Source of the DNA: Methylomonas sp. UP202
GTDB lineage: Bacteria > Pseudomonadota > Gammaproteobacteria > Methylococcales > Methylomonadaceae
Direction of reading: 5' to 3'
NCBI RefSeq assembly: GCF_029910655.1
Contig: NZ_CP123897.1
Coordinates: 2,531,547-2,595,546 of the forward strand
DNA length: 64,000 nucleotides
Part shown: positions 1 to 9,190 of the stretch, one piece after another
Position numbering within the stretch: the first letter of the stretch is position 1
Layout: the number at the start of each line of letters is the position of its first letter
The notes under the pieces: generated by a model
Database searches by the model: none
What the model saw: only the letters and a program-made list of their open reading frames with translations
What the model was told of the DNA's origin: nothing
Translations under genes and position numbers: made by a program

Positions 1-832
1 TTTCCAGGCTGCCAACCAGGCAAATCGAAATCACGCTTTGCCAAAATGCCAAGCTGGCGATTTTGCCGAAGTCCGGCCAACTGAAGGCCCGGCTGAAATC
101 GGCCGGAATATTCACCAGAAAATCGCTGACGACATCGACATCCTCGGGCATGCGGAAGTCGAGCGGCGCCGGGTGGGCGAGACCGAACACCCGTGCCAGT
201 AAAATCCCGGAGGCGATCACGACGATGGGTGCAGGCAATTTATGCAGCCAGCCATGCTTAAGGTGCGGCCATCCGATCAGGATAGCGATGCCGGCCAGCG
301 CGATCAGTCCGATTTGCGGTACAAAAAAGATTAGTTGGCGGGGTAGTTCGCCGATTCCCGTCAAAATATCGGGCGCGTGGTTTTGCACGCCGGCCATGAC
401 CGGCAACTGCTTGGCGATGATAATGATGCCGATCGCCGCCAACATACCGTGAATGACCGACGCGGGAAACAGAGCCGCGTAACGGCCGGCCTTCAAATAA
501 CCCAGCGCGATTTGCAACAAACCGGCGCAAACGATGGCCGCCAAGGTGTAACGGTACCCGGCCGCCGGATCGCCGTCGCCCAAGCTGACCGCCGCATCGA
601 GGATCACCACGATCAACCCGGCCGCCGGCCCGGTAATCATCAGCGGGGCCCCGCCGATCCGCGATACCAGCAAGCCGCCCACGATCGCCGAAATAACCCC
701 GGACAGCGGCGGAAAACCGGAAGCCAGGGCGATGCCGAGGCAAAGCGGAAGCGCGATCAAAAACACTTGAAAGCCGGCGCTGATGTCGGCCGGCCAATGA
801 TTGCGGCTGCCTGCCGCAGTTGGTGTGGTCAT
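1..832 (-). CDS. SulP-family inorganic anion transporter, 5' part (runs off the window)
   Basis: Reading from 832 toward base 1 the frame stays open for 277 codons and leaves the window, so only the N-terminal part is present. The start begins MTTPTAAGSRNHWPADISAG and is followed by strongly hydrophobic segments (FLIALPLCLGIALASGFPP, then VISAIVGGLLVSRIGG and ITGPAAGLIVVI). That order is characteristic of the first helices of SulP (SLC26-like) anion transporters, which move sulfate, bicarbonate or other anions across the inner membrane. The ATG at 832 has GGAGAA just upstream. The missing C-terminal part would show whether a STAS domain or a carbonic anhydrase fusion follows. The substrate cannot be told from this part. 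Confidence 0.8.
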   Translation of the reverse strand, partial: MTTPTAAGSRNHWPADISAGFQVFLIALPLCLGIALASGFPPLSGVISAIVGGLLVSRIGGAPLMITGPAAGLIVVILDAAVSLGDGDPAAGYRYTLAAIVCAGLLQIALGYLKAGRYAALFPASVIHGMLAAIGIIIIAKQLPVMAGVQNHAPDILTGIGELPRQLIFFVPQIGLIALAGIAILIGWPHLKHGWLHKLPAPIVVIASGILLARVFGLAHPAPLDFRMPEDVDVVSDFLVNIPADFSRAFSWPDFGKIASLAFWQSVISICLVGSLE

Positions 833-1173
833 GAGTTCTCCATGCGATAAATGGCGGTGAGCGTGGGCGGCGCGAACCGCTGGCGCCGTTCAGTGGGGGA
901 TGATAACCACAATTGCGGTCGGGCCGCACGTTTGAATCGATTTCGGACTGGAGTCCATCTACAACGGCATTTACGCCCAACCGGTCGGCCCCCGGCAAGA
1001 CTGGGGGTATTGACTATCGAGGTGTTGCACTTTTGTTTTGAATCCGCCTCCCACAAAAAAGCCGCCGGCCCTGTCGGGAACGGAGGCTGAATGTCTAAAG
1101 TCGAGTACGATAAAATGATCGAATCGAAATACTTCGCTAGTCTACTCGTTTTTTATCGAATCACAGGGGCTTT

Positions 1174-2562
1174 ATGGGATTGCCAAACCAATCACTGCCA
1201 ACAAGGAATATCCAGCTGGACTTTTTTAGGGGCTTGGCGTTGCTGGTGATATTCATCAACCACATGCCCGATAACCCATGGTTTTGGTATACCCCATCTC
1301 GCTTTAGCCTCTGCGACGCCGCCGATGTGTTTGTATTCCTATCAGGTTTTGCTTCCGCGTTGGCTTATGGCCGCTGCTTCGAACGCGCTGGACTTTGGCT
1401 AGGGTCGATTCGCATCTTGCACCGTTGCGCACAGATTTATAGCGCGCATCTCGCGTCATTCGTTTTGCTGGCCTTGATTTGCGTGATTGGTAATCGTTGG
1501 GTGCCTGAAATGAATGACATTCAACGTCTGAATATCGTCTATTTTTTCGAGTCGACCGAACAAGCACTCTACGACTTGTTTACCTTGGCCTATGTGCCTA
1601 ACTATTTCGACATTCTGCCCATGTATCTGGTGATGATGGCGTGGCTGCCAATATTTTGGGCTTTATCGCGCTTGCACGTCGTCGTGGCCTTGGGTTGCTC
1701 GCTGGGATTGTATTGGGCAAGCTGGCAATATGGCTGGGAACTGACCGCCAACCCATCGACCGGCCGCCCCTGGTACTTCAATCCCATGAATTGGCAATTG
1801 ATGTTTTTCACCGGCTTTGCTTTCGGTGCCGGCTGGCTAAGCGTCGGCGTCAGGCATCGGTGGTTGGCGAGTTTGTGCCTTTCGTTGGTATTGCTGTCCA
1901 TTCCGTTGGGACATGAAGCCACCTACACTAAAGTCTTATTCTGGGGAGAACTGCGCGCAAAATTAGAGCCGTGGCTAAACAAAAGCCACCTCGGCTTATT
2001 GCGTTGGGTGCACTTACTCGCGCTGGCTTACCTGATGCACCGACTATGCAACTGGCGTCCGCAATGGCTGTCGACTGCATTACCTCTTGCCATCGCTACG
2101 ATGGGGCAACAATCCTTACCCATTTTTCTAACCTCGATGGTGTTGTCTTACGCCGGCGGCATCGTTCTGGACCAGTTCGGTCGAGAAACACCTATGGCCG
2201 TAGCATTGGTCAACTTGGGCGGTATGGCGTTGTTGCTCCTAATCGGGCAAGTGATGGCTTGGCTGGATACCAAGCCCTGGAAGTACTTAACGTCCGAGGG
2301 TCTGCCGCAACGCGAATTTCACGGTGACTCGGGGCCGTTCGAGGGGCGTTATCGCTGGGGCGGCCAAGTATTGGCGCTGCCTTTCCTGATTGGTCTGGCG
2401 GTACTTCCGGCATTATTGATAAATCGACAACACCTTGGGCCAGTCGGTTCTGATCTGGTCGCTCAGACAACGATTCCTAAGGACCAGTCAATACAACCCG
2501 TCGAAGTCCTCGTGCCAGAAACTGAGGCCGATAAGCTGATCGATAGTCGGCAGAAGCTTTAA
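1174..2562 (+). CDS. opgC: OpgC-like membrane acyltransferase
   Basis: A 462-residue integral membrane protein with about ten hydrophobic segments. The N-terminus carries the signature of the OpgC family: LDFFRGLALLVIFINHMP at about 15-32, then DAADVFVFLSGFASALAYGR. OpgC proteins succinylate osmoregulated periplasmic glucans at the inner membrane. The start at 1174 has an AGGGGC ribosome-binding site about 6 bases upstream. The C-terminal 60 residues are hydrophilic and variable. It stands just before a decayed antiporter and the sucrose genes, which fits a role in osmotic adaptation. The acyl group and the target glucan are inferred from the family only. No opgGH genes are visible in this window. 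Confidence 0.8.
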   Translation: MGLPNQSLPTRNIQLDFFRGLALLVIFINHMPDNPWFWYTPSRFSLCDAADVFVFLSGFASALAYGRCFERAGLWLGSIRILHRCAQIYSAHLASFVLLALICVIGNRWVPEMNDIQRLNIVYFFESTEQALYDLFTLAYVPNYFDILPMYLVMMAWLPIFWALSRLHVVVALGCSLGLYWASWQYGWELTANPSTGRPWYFNPMNWQLMFFTGFAFGAGWLSVGVRHRWLASLCLSLVLLSIPLGHEATYTKVLFWGELRAKLEPWLNKSHLGLLRWVHLLALAYLMHRLCNWRPQWLSTALPLAIATMGQQSLPIFLTSMVLSYAGGIVLDQFGRETPMAVALVNLGGMALLLLIGQVMAWLDTKPWKYLTSEGLPQREFHGDSGPFEGRYRWGGQVLALPFLIGLAVLPALLINRQHLGPVGSDLVAQTTIPKDQSIQPVEVLVPETEADKLIDSRQKL

Positions 2563-2576
2563 CGGTCTATCGACTC

Positions 2577-3041
2577 ATGGAAGCCCACACTGTCCATCAA
2601 TTTTTCCTTCAGTTGATGATTATTTTGCTGACCACTCGACTGTTGGGCGAATTGGTTACACGCCTACAAAGTCCGGCTGTAGTGGGTGAGTGACTGGCTG
2701 GGGTGATCCTAGGTCCTAGTTTATTGGCATGGCTGGAGTCGAGTCAGGTCGTCAAGTTACTGGCCGAGAGCGGCAGCATTTTACGGTCGTTCTAAGTGGG
2801 CTTGGATACCGACATCCGCCAACTGTCTGTTCGAGATCGCGATTTTCGGAAAACTTATTGATGCGTGATTTCCGAGTAGCGATGGGTCGGTGCATTTGGC
2901 GATAGCAATTATCATGATTCCGCGCGGAGAATTGGGGAGGAACTGGGGGATAATGATATATGCGCCGCATTGGTCATTGCCATAGCCATGACATTTCTGT
3001 CAGCTAACTTGTTGAAGAGTTATTACCGCTACATTAACTAA
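2577..3041 (+). pseudogene. decayed CPA2-type cation/proton antiporter
   Basis: Starting at the ATG at 2577 the translation shows the N-terminal CPA2 pattern: LGELVTRLQSPAVVGE, a TGA stop, then LAGVILGPSLLAWLE, LAESGSILRSF, a TAA stop, and VGLDTDIRQL. Further stops follow. In the next frame AIAIIMIPRGELG at about 2899-2937 matches the late-helix RGE motif, and back in the first frame CAALVIAIAMTF to the TAA at 3041 matches the last helix. About 155 codons remain of a module normally near 380 residues, so several stops, at least two frame changes and a large internal deletion are present. It lies 14 bases after opgC and was probably once its operon partner. It is not a close copy of the intact antiporter at 10576-11739. 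Confidence 0.8.
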
Positions 3042-3114
3042 GCCCATTGCTCTATTTAGGTAAGCATTAGTCTTGGGCGACGCGATAGACGCATGCCGTT
3101 CATGGAGCAAAACC

Positions 3115-5253
3115 ATGCAGGAATATGAAAAATCCGAATCCTTGTACATCGTCTTGATCAGCATACACGGCTTGATCCGCGGTCACGATCTGGAACTGGG
3201 GCGCGACGCCGATACCGGCGGACAGACCAAATACGTCGTGGAACTGGCCAAGGCGTTGGCAAAACAGCCGAATGTCGAGCAGGTGGATTTGGTGACGCGG
3301 CGGATCGTCGACGTTGAAGTCGGCGGCGATTACGCCGAATCCGTAGAGGCTTTGGCGGAAAACGCGCAAATCGTTCGTATCGATGCCGGCCCGGAAGGCT
3401 ACATCCGCAAGGAAGAGCTCTGGGATCACCTCGACAGCTTTGCCGATAATCTGTTGAGTTGGCTACATGGACAACCGCGCTGGCCGAATGTGTTGCACAG
3501 CCATTATGCCGACGCCGGCTATGTTGGCGTGCGGCTTTCGCATCTGACGGGGTTGCCGTTGATTCACACCGGCCATTCCTTGGGACGCGACAAGTGCCGC
3601 AGGTTGCTAGCGCGGGGTCTGACAATGGAGGAGATCGAGCAGCGTTACCACATTTCGCGGCGCATCAATGCCGAAGAGGAGACGCTGAGCAATGCCGATT
3701 TGATCATCACCAGTACCGGTAACGAAATCGAAGACCAATACGAACTTTACGATTGCTACACGCCGGAAAAGATGGCCGTCATACCGCCCGGTACTGATCT
3801 CGACCAATTTCACCCGCCCGCCGCCAGTAATGCTAGCTCCGCGTTTGCAGCGTCGCTCAAGAATTTCCTGTCTCAACAGGATATGCCGATGATATTGGCG
3901 TTGTCGCGACCGGACGAACGGAAAAATATCGTCACCTTATTGGAAGCCTACGGCGAATCGCCGCGTTTGCAAGCTAAAGCCAATCTGGTGATCGTCGCCG
4001 GCAACCGCGACGACATTCGGGAGATGGACGACGGAGCGCAGGGCGTGTTGACCGAATTGTTGCTGGTCGCGGATTGTTATGACCTGTACGGTCGGGTTGC
4101 CCTACCCAAGCACCACAAGGCGGACGACGTCGCGGACATTTATCGTCTGGCGGCGGTGTCCAAGGGGGTGTTTATTAATCCCGCTTTGACCGAACCCTTC
4201 GGTTTGACGCTGTTGGAAGCGGCAGCCAGCGGTCTGCCGCTGGTGGCCACTGAAAACGGCGGCCCGGTCGACATCATAGGCAACTGCCAAAACGGCGTGT
4301 TGGTGGACCCGCTGGATAAATCCGCGATCGCCGAGGCCTTGCTAAGCATACTCGACAATGACGAGTACTGGCGGACTTTATCGGCTAACGGCCTGGCGAA
4401 CGTCGTCCGTCATTACTCGTGGGAAGCGCATGCCCAAGCCTATCTCCAAAAAGTGCCGCCGTTGTTGCAGCATTTCGAACGTCTGCCAAAGACACCGCTG
4501 GTCGCCACAACCGGCCGGCTGCGGTCGCAGGCTATTTTTACCGCGCTGGATAATACGTTACTGGGGGACGACGAGGGACTGGCGCAATTCGTCAGCCTGA
4601 TTCGCAAAAAGCGAAAAAAATGCCTGTTCGGCATTGCTACCGGACGACGGCTGGATTCAGTTTTAGCCATTTTTAAGAAACATCGTATTCCAGTACCGGA
4701 TATTCTGATTACCAGCCTCGGTACCGAAGTCTATTTCACGCCGCAACTGATCGCGGACATAGCCTGGAGCTACCATATCGACCATCTGTGGACGCCCCAG
4801 GTCTTACGCCGGGTACTAGGCACGCTACCCGGCTTGACGCCGCAACCCAAGCGAGAACAGAGCCGCTTCAAGATTTCCTATTATTACGATAGCGAGCTTG
4901 CGCCGCCGATGGAAGAGATTCTGACTTTGTTGCGCCAACAGGAACTGTCGGTGAATCCCACGCTGTCGTTCGGGCAATTCTTGGACATCGTGCCGGCTCG
5001 CGCTTCCAAGGGACAGGCATTGCGTTATGTCGCGCGGCAATGGGATATTCCCCTGGAGCGCATCCTGGCGACGGGCGGTTCCGGCGGCGATTCCGATATG
5101 GTGGCGGGCAATACGCTGGGGGTCGTGGTGGCCAACCGCCACCGCGAGGAATTGTCGAATTTATCGGACATGGAACAGGTCTATTTCGCCGAACACTCCA
5201 ACGCCTGGGGCATACTGGAAGCCATCGAACATTACGATTTTTTCCATCTTTAG
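3115..5253 (+). CDS. sps: sucrose-phosphate synthase with C-terminal HAD-like domain
   Basis: Makes sucrose 6-phosphate from UDP-glucose and fructose 6-phosphate in the cytoplasm. The 712-residue protein has an N-terminal GT-B domain with ISIHGLIRG and LGRDADTGGQTKYVVEL near the start, HTGHSLGRDK in the middle and the donor-site stretch ALTEPFGLTLLEAAASGLP. A C-terminal HAD domain of the sucrose-phosphatase type runs from about residue 470. In that domain the first catalytic Asp is replaced (TALDNTLL, Ala477 where Asp is expected), so it is probably not a working phosphatase. The ATG at 3115 is preferred over an upstream TTG at 3073 because GGAG lies 8 bases before it. The phosphatase gene follows after 15 bases. 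Confidence 0.93.
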   Translation: MQEYEKSESLYIVLISIHGLIRGHDLELGRDADTGGQTKYVVELAKALAKQPNVEQVDLVTRRIVDVEVGGDYAESVEALAENAQIVRIDAGPEGYIRKEELWDHLDSFADNLLSWLHGQPRWPNVLHSHYADAGYVGVRLSHLTGLPLIHTGHSLGRDKCRRLLARGLTMEEIEQRYHISRRINAEEETLSNADLIITSTGNEIEDQYELYDCYTPEKMAVIPPGTDLDQFHPPAASNASSAFAASLKNFLSQQDMPMILALSRPDERKNIVTLLEAYGESPRLQAKANLVIVAGNRDDIREMDDGAQGVLTELLLVADCYDLYGRVALPKHHKADDVADIYRLAAVSKGVFINPALTEPFGLTLLEAAASGLPLVATENGGPVDIIGNCQNGVLVDPLDKSAIAEALLSILDNDEYWRTLSANGLANVVRHYSWEAHAQAYLQKVPPLLQHFERLPKTPLVATTGRLRSQAIFTALDNTLLGDDEGLAQFVSLIRKKRKKCLFGIATGRRLDSVLAIFKKHRIPVPDILITSLGTEVYFTPQLIADIAWSYHIDHLWTPQVLRRVLGTLPGLTPQPKREQSRFKISYYYDSELAPPMEEILTLLRQQELSVNPTLSFGQFLDIVPARASKGQALRYVARQWDIPLERILATGGSGGDSDMVAGNTLGVVVANRHREELSNLSDMEQVYFAEHSNAWGILEAIEHYDFFHL

Positions 5254-5268
5254 CGGAGCGCCAGCGCC

Positions 5269-6120
5269 ATGATGAATCGTCTTCTGATTTGTACCGATTT
5301 GGATCGCACCTTGTTACCCAATGGCAGTCAAACGGAGTCGCCAGGCGCGAGAGCGGCTTTCGCGCGTTTGGTTTCCCGCCCCGAAGTGACTTTGGCCTAT
5401 GTGAGCGGCCGGCACCGCGAATTGGTGGAAGACGCGATCCGTGAGTACGGTCTGCCATTAGCCGATTGGGTGATTGGCGACGTCGGCACCACGATCTATA
5501 AAACCAGCCCCGGAGAATGGGAAACTTGGGTCGCTTGGGAAGAGGATATCGCCGGCGACTGGCGCGGTCTGACGGCGAAGGATCTTCGACCTTTGTTTGA
5601 CGATTTGCCGAATTTGCGCTTGCAGGAAGAGGCGAAGCAAAACCGTTTCAAGCTCAGCTACTATCTGGCCACGCTCGGCGATATAGAAGCCTTGCGCCAG
5701 GAAATGGCGAACCGACTGCACGCACGAAATCTGGCGGCCAGCCTGATTTACAGCGTGGACGAAGCCGCAGCCGCCGGATTGCTGGATGTGTTGCCCGCCC
5801 ATGCCACGAAACTACATGCCGTGGAGTTTTTGATGCAGCACCAGAATTTCGATGTCGGCAATACGGTATTTGCCGGCGATAGCGGCAACGATCTGCCCGT
5901 GCTAATCAGTGGCATTAATGCGATTCTGGTTGCCAACGCGCATGGCGATGTCGTCGCGCAATCCACGGCGCTCGCCGAGCAAAATGGAACCGGTGCCAGG
6001 TTGTATTTGGCTAAGGGAAATTTTTTAGGCATGAACGGCAACTACAGTGCGGGAATTCTTGAGGGCGTTTCGCACTTTTTCCCTTGCACGCGGGGTTGGA
6101 TGGAACAAGCTAATGAGTAA
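5269..6120 (+). CDS. spp: sucrose-phosphate phosphatase
   Basis: A 283-residue HAD-superfamily phosphatase (S6PP type) that removes phosphate from sucrose 6-phosphate to give sucrose. The N-terminal motif LICTDLDRTLLPNG keeps both catalytic aspartates, and FAGDSGNDLPVL near residue 205 is the late Mg2+-binding motif. It starts 15 bases after the synthase stop, with GGAG in the gap, so the two form an operon. Its 3' end overlaps the ATG of the following GGDEF gene by 8 bases, which implies co-transcription with it. This enzyme supplies the phosphatase activity that the altered HAD domain of the synthase appears to lack. Confidence 0.93.
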   Translation: MMNRLLICTDLDRTLLPNGSQTESPGARAAFARLVSRPEVTLAYVSGRHRELVEDAIREYGLPLADWVIGDVGTTIYKTSPGEWETWVAWEEDIAGDWRGLTAKDLRPLFDDLPNLRLQEEAKQNRFKLSYYLATLGDIEALRQEMANRLHARNLAASLIYSVDEAAAAGLLDVLPAHATKLHAVEFLMQHQNFDVGNTVFAGDSGNDLPVLISGINAILVANAHGDVVAQSTALAEQNGTGARLYLAKGNFLGMNGNYSAGILEGVSHFFPCTRGWMEQANE

Positions 6121-6961
6121 TTGGCGCTTTATCCAAAACGACAACAAAACCCCCATTATTTGGTTAATTATTAGTTTTTTAATCAATATTGGTATCGGTA
6201 TTATTGATTTTAAACTAGGCAGGGAATTCAGTTTCTCAATATTCTACTTAATACCCATCGTATTGGTGACCTTGGCATTTGGTAGGCAGGTGGGTTTAGT
6301 ATTCTGTGTCTTTGCTACCGGAACCTGGTTTACTGTCGATCAACTGAACAACGCTTCATACTCGCATCCGATGATTGGCTACTGGAACGCCATCATGCGT
6401 TTTGGTTTCTTTGTAATGATCACCTGGCTTTTACCTGTATTACAAGAGCTGGAGCGCGAAAAACAAATTTCTCGCATGGACTATTTGACCGGCATTGTCA
6501 ACCGTCGCTATTTTTTCGAGTTACTGCAAGCCGAGCTTAATCGTTCTTGACGCTATAAACATGTATTCACGATTGCGTATATCGACCTCGATGGATTTAA
6601 ATGGGTAAACGATCAATATGGGCACTTGATTGGTGACAGGCTTCTATGTGCTTTCGTAAGTCGGGCAAAAAACATGTTGCGTAATACCGATATCATGGCA
6701 CGATTGGGCGGTGATGAATTTATATTGTTGTTGCCCGAAATGGGGCAAGATGCTGCAAAGTTTACCGTTGAAAAAATTCAGGCCGGATTATTGAACGAGA
6801 TGCGTAAAAATAAATGGCCAGTCACTTTTTCCATCGGTGTATTAAGCTACCAAAGCGGCGAAATTTCGGCCGATGAGTTAGTAAAACGCGCGGATAAATT
6901 AATGTATACAGTAAAAAACAATAGCAAGAACGCAATCGCATATGGGCTTTTTGACCAATAG
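6113..6961 (+). pseudogene. membrane GGDEF diguanylate cyclase gene interrupted by one in-frame TGA
   Basis: From the ATG at 6113 one frame encodes about four transmembrane helices, then MDYLTGIVNRRYFFELLQAE, and meets TGA at 6548-6550 (codon 146). The same frame continues without any shift as RYKHVFTIAYIDLDGF, the product-inhibition site RNTD, and an intact LGGDEF, ending at 6961. Without the stop it would be a normal 282-residue membrane diguanylate cyclase. A CGA arginine codon changed to TGA would explain it, since Arg is common at this position. The gene overlaps the sucrose phosphatase by 8 bases and is visibly more AT-rich than its neighbours, which suggests it was acquired. It may be a recent nonsense mutation, a sequencing error or a read-through gene. 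Confidence 0.85.
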
Positions 6962-7037
6962 AATCTTTACCGATAGCGTGGCAACCTGATTTATTAGTAG
7001 GTTTTTACATCATCCCAACCATGGATTCCGTAACGAC

Positions 7038-8993
7038 ATGTATGAACAAGTCTCCCATTCACTATTGAACGCCATTCTGGATGATCTGAAACCGGAGATT
7101 CGTCGCCAGGATCTTCGGCACTTTTACACCCGGCTGGGCGCCAATTTTTATGCGATTTATTCGCTATTTTTCACGCTGTACGGTCAGCGGGAGGATTTTA
7201 AACCGCAAATACTGCGGCTGGTGGAAACCATGGCCAAGGGCTATATCGATCGGTCCGCCGAGTTGGAGCGCATCGACATGGAGCGCGAACAGGATCACAA
7301 CTGGTTTCTGTCGCAGAAATGGGTCGGCATGGCCTTGTATACCAACGGCTTCGCGGAAAATCTGGCCGATCTGGTAAGCAAGACGCCTTATTTCCAGGAA
7401 CTCGGCATCAATTTGGTGCATATCATGCCGATTCTGATGTGTCCCGCGGGCAAGAGTGACGGTGGCTATGCGGTCAGTGATTTTAGACAGATCGACGACA
7501 GGCTGGGCGATCTGAATGATCTGCGGCGAGTGGCCAAGGAGTTCAAAAAACGCGAAATCCTGCTGGTACTGGACATCGTGATGAATCATACCTCCGACGA
7601 ACACGAATGGGCCAGAAAGGCGACTATGGGCGAACGTCGGTATCAGGATTATTACTTCGTCTTCGATAACCGGGAAATTCCCGATATGTTCGAGCAGACC
7701 ATGCCGCAAGTTTTCCCGGAGTCGGCACCGGGCAACTTCACCTGGAATGAGAACATGCAAAAATGGGTGATGACAGTCTTCAACGATTACCAATGGGATT
7801 TGAATTACAGTAACCCCGAGGTGTTCATCGAAATGTTGGATATTATCTTGTTCTGGGCTAACCAGGGAGTTGATATCTTACGCCTGGATGCCGTCGCTTT
7901 TCTGTGGAAAAAAATCGGCTCCACCTGCCAGAATGAACGCAACGCCCATCTGATATTGCAATTGATGAAGGATTGCTGTCAGGTCACCGCGCCGGGTGTG
8001 TTGTTCATCGCCGAAGCCATCGTCACGCCGCTCGAAGTCATCAAATATTTTGGCGAGGATGCAATCATCGCCAAGGAATGCGAAATTGCTTACAACGCTA
8101 CTTTGATGGCCTTGCTATGGGATGCTATAGCCACTCAAAATGCCAAACTGCTCTGTCAAGGGATAAAAAACTTGCCGGCGAAACTGGAGCGCGCCACTTG
8201 GTTGAATTATGTGCGCTGCCACGACGATATCGGCTTTGGCTTCGACGACAACGATATTCGCGCCGCAGGATACGACCCTCACGCACATCGGCAATTTCTA
8301 GTCGATTATTTCAGCGGTCAATTCGAAGGATCTCCGGCCAGAGGCATGGTGTTCATGCGTAACGAAACCACGGGCGACGCCCGTATCAGCGGTTCGCTGG
8401 CTTCCCTGGCGGGGCTGGAAGCGGGCCGGGAAAACAATGACCAGGGCTTGATCGATTCCGCAATCCAAAAGATTCTGTTATTGCAGAGCCTGATATTGTC
8501 CTTCGGCGGTATTCCATTGCTATACAACGGTGACGCGCTCGGCGTCATCAACGATTACAGTTACCGCGACGACCCCGGTAAAAGCGACGACAACCGCTGG
8601 ATACATCGACCCAAGATTAATTGGGACAGGGCCGAATTGCGCAAAAAACAAGGCACCACCGAATTTGTCCTGTTCAATGCAATGAAGAAAATGATCGCGA
8701 TCCGTAAGGAAATCTCCGCGTTCGCCGACTTCAACAACCGGGAACTGGTCGACGTCGATAACGCGCATTTATTGTGTTTCATTCGTTTCGATCACCTGCG
8801 TCCTTCCGAGCGGGTGATAGTCGTCGCCAATTTCGATGCCAATCCGCAATACCTGGATCTTTACTTGCTCAAAAGCAAGGGCATCAATCCCTACGGGCAA
8901 TTTGTCGATGTTTACAGCGGCGGCAAGCCGGAGCAATACGACAGACGGGTCGTGTTGCAGGGTTTTCAGTTCTATTGGTTGTCGGAAATATAA
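7038..8993 (+). CDS. ams: amylosucrase (GH13)
   Basis: A 651-residue GH13 enzyme that splits sucrose and passes the glucosyl unit to alpha-1,4-glucan, releasing fructose. The helical N-terminal domain typical of amylosucrases precedes the barrel, which begins near LSQKWVGMALYTNGFAENLA. The catalytic residues are visible: nucleophile Asp284 in ILRLDAVAF, acid/base Glu326 in FIAEAIV, and Asp396 in CHDDIGF. The region I motif is LDIVMNHTSDEHEWA. With the synthase and phosphatase upstream it completes a sucrose cycle that can lead carbon into glycogen. The ribosome-binding site before 7038 is weak. In described methanotroph clusters a fructokinase gene usually accompanies this set, and none is seen here. 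Confidence 0.93.
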   Translation: MYEQVSHSLLNAILDDLKPEIRRQDLRHFYTRLGANFYAIYSLFFTLYGQREDFKPQILRLVETMAKGYIDRSAELERIDMEREQDHNWFLSQKWVGMALYTNGFAENLADLVSKTPYFQELGINLVHIMPILMCPAGKSDGGYAVSDFRQIDDRLGDLNDLRRVAKEFKKREILLVLDIVMNHTSDEHEWARKATMGERRYQDYYFVFDNREIPDMFEQTMPQVFPESAPGNFTWNENMQKWVMTVFNDYQWDLNYSNPEVFIEMLDIILFWANQGVDILRLDAVAFLWKKIGSTCQNERNAHLILQLMKDCCQVTAPGVLFIAEAIVTPLEVIKYFGEDAIIAKECEIAYNATLMALLWDAIATQNAKLLCQGIKNLPAKLERATWLNYVRCHDDIGFGFDDNDIRAAGYDPHAHRQFLVDYFSGQFEGSPARGMVFMRNETTGDARISGSLASLAGLEAGRENNDQGLIDSAIQKILLLQSLILSFGGIPLLYNGDALGVINDYSYRDDPGKSDDNRWIHRPKINWDRAELRKKQGTTEFVLFNAMKKMIAIRKEISAFADFNNRELVDVDNAHLLCFIRFDHLRPSERVIVVANFDANPQYLDLYLLKSKGINPYGQFVDVYSGGKPEQYDRRVVLQGFQFYWLSEI

Positions 8994-9190
8994 GGTGCTA
9001 GTTAAGTCGGCTTCGAATATTTCACCACCATATCGAGTATATTGACCGAGCAGGCTGAAGGCGTTCTTCACAATACTGTCGACGATAGACCTGTTGTCGA
9101 CGCTTTACCGATTGTTCGACGATGGAAAATCCTAAGCTTGTTTTGTCCTGCAACCCCTGTACCGAGACCACGTTATTTAAAGTGATATTT

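Noticed and set aside
258-998. Long minus-strand open frame
   Set aside because: It is a shifted reading of the SulP gene on the same strand; the SulP frame from 832 gives real transmembrane segments while this one is arginine-rich and unlike any family.
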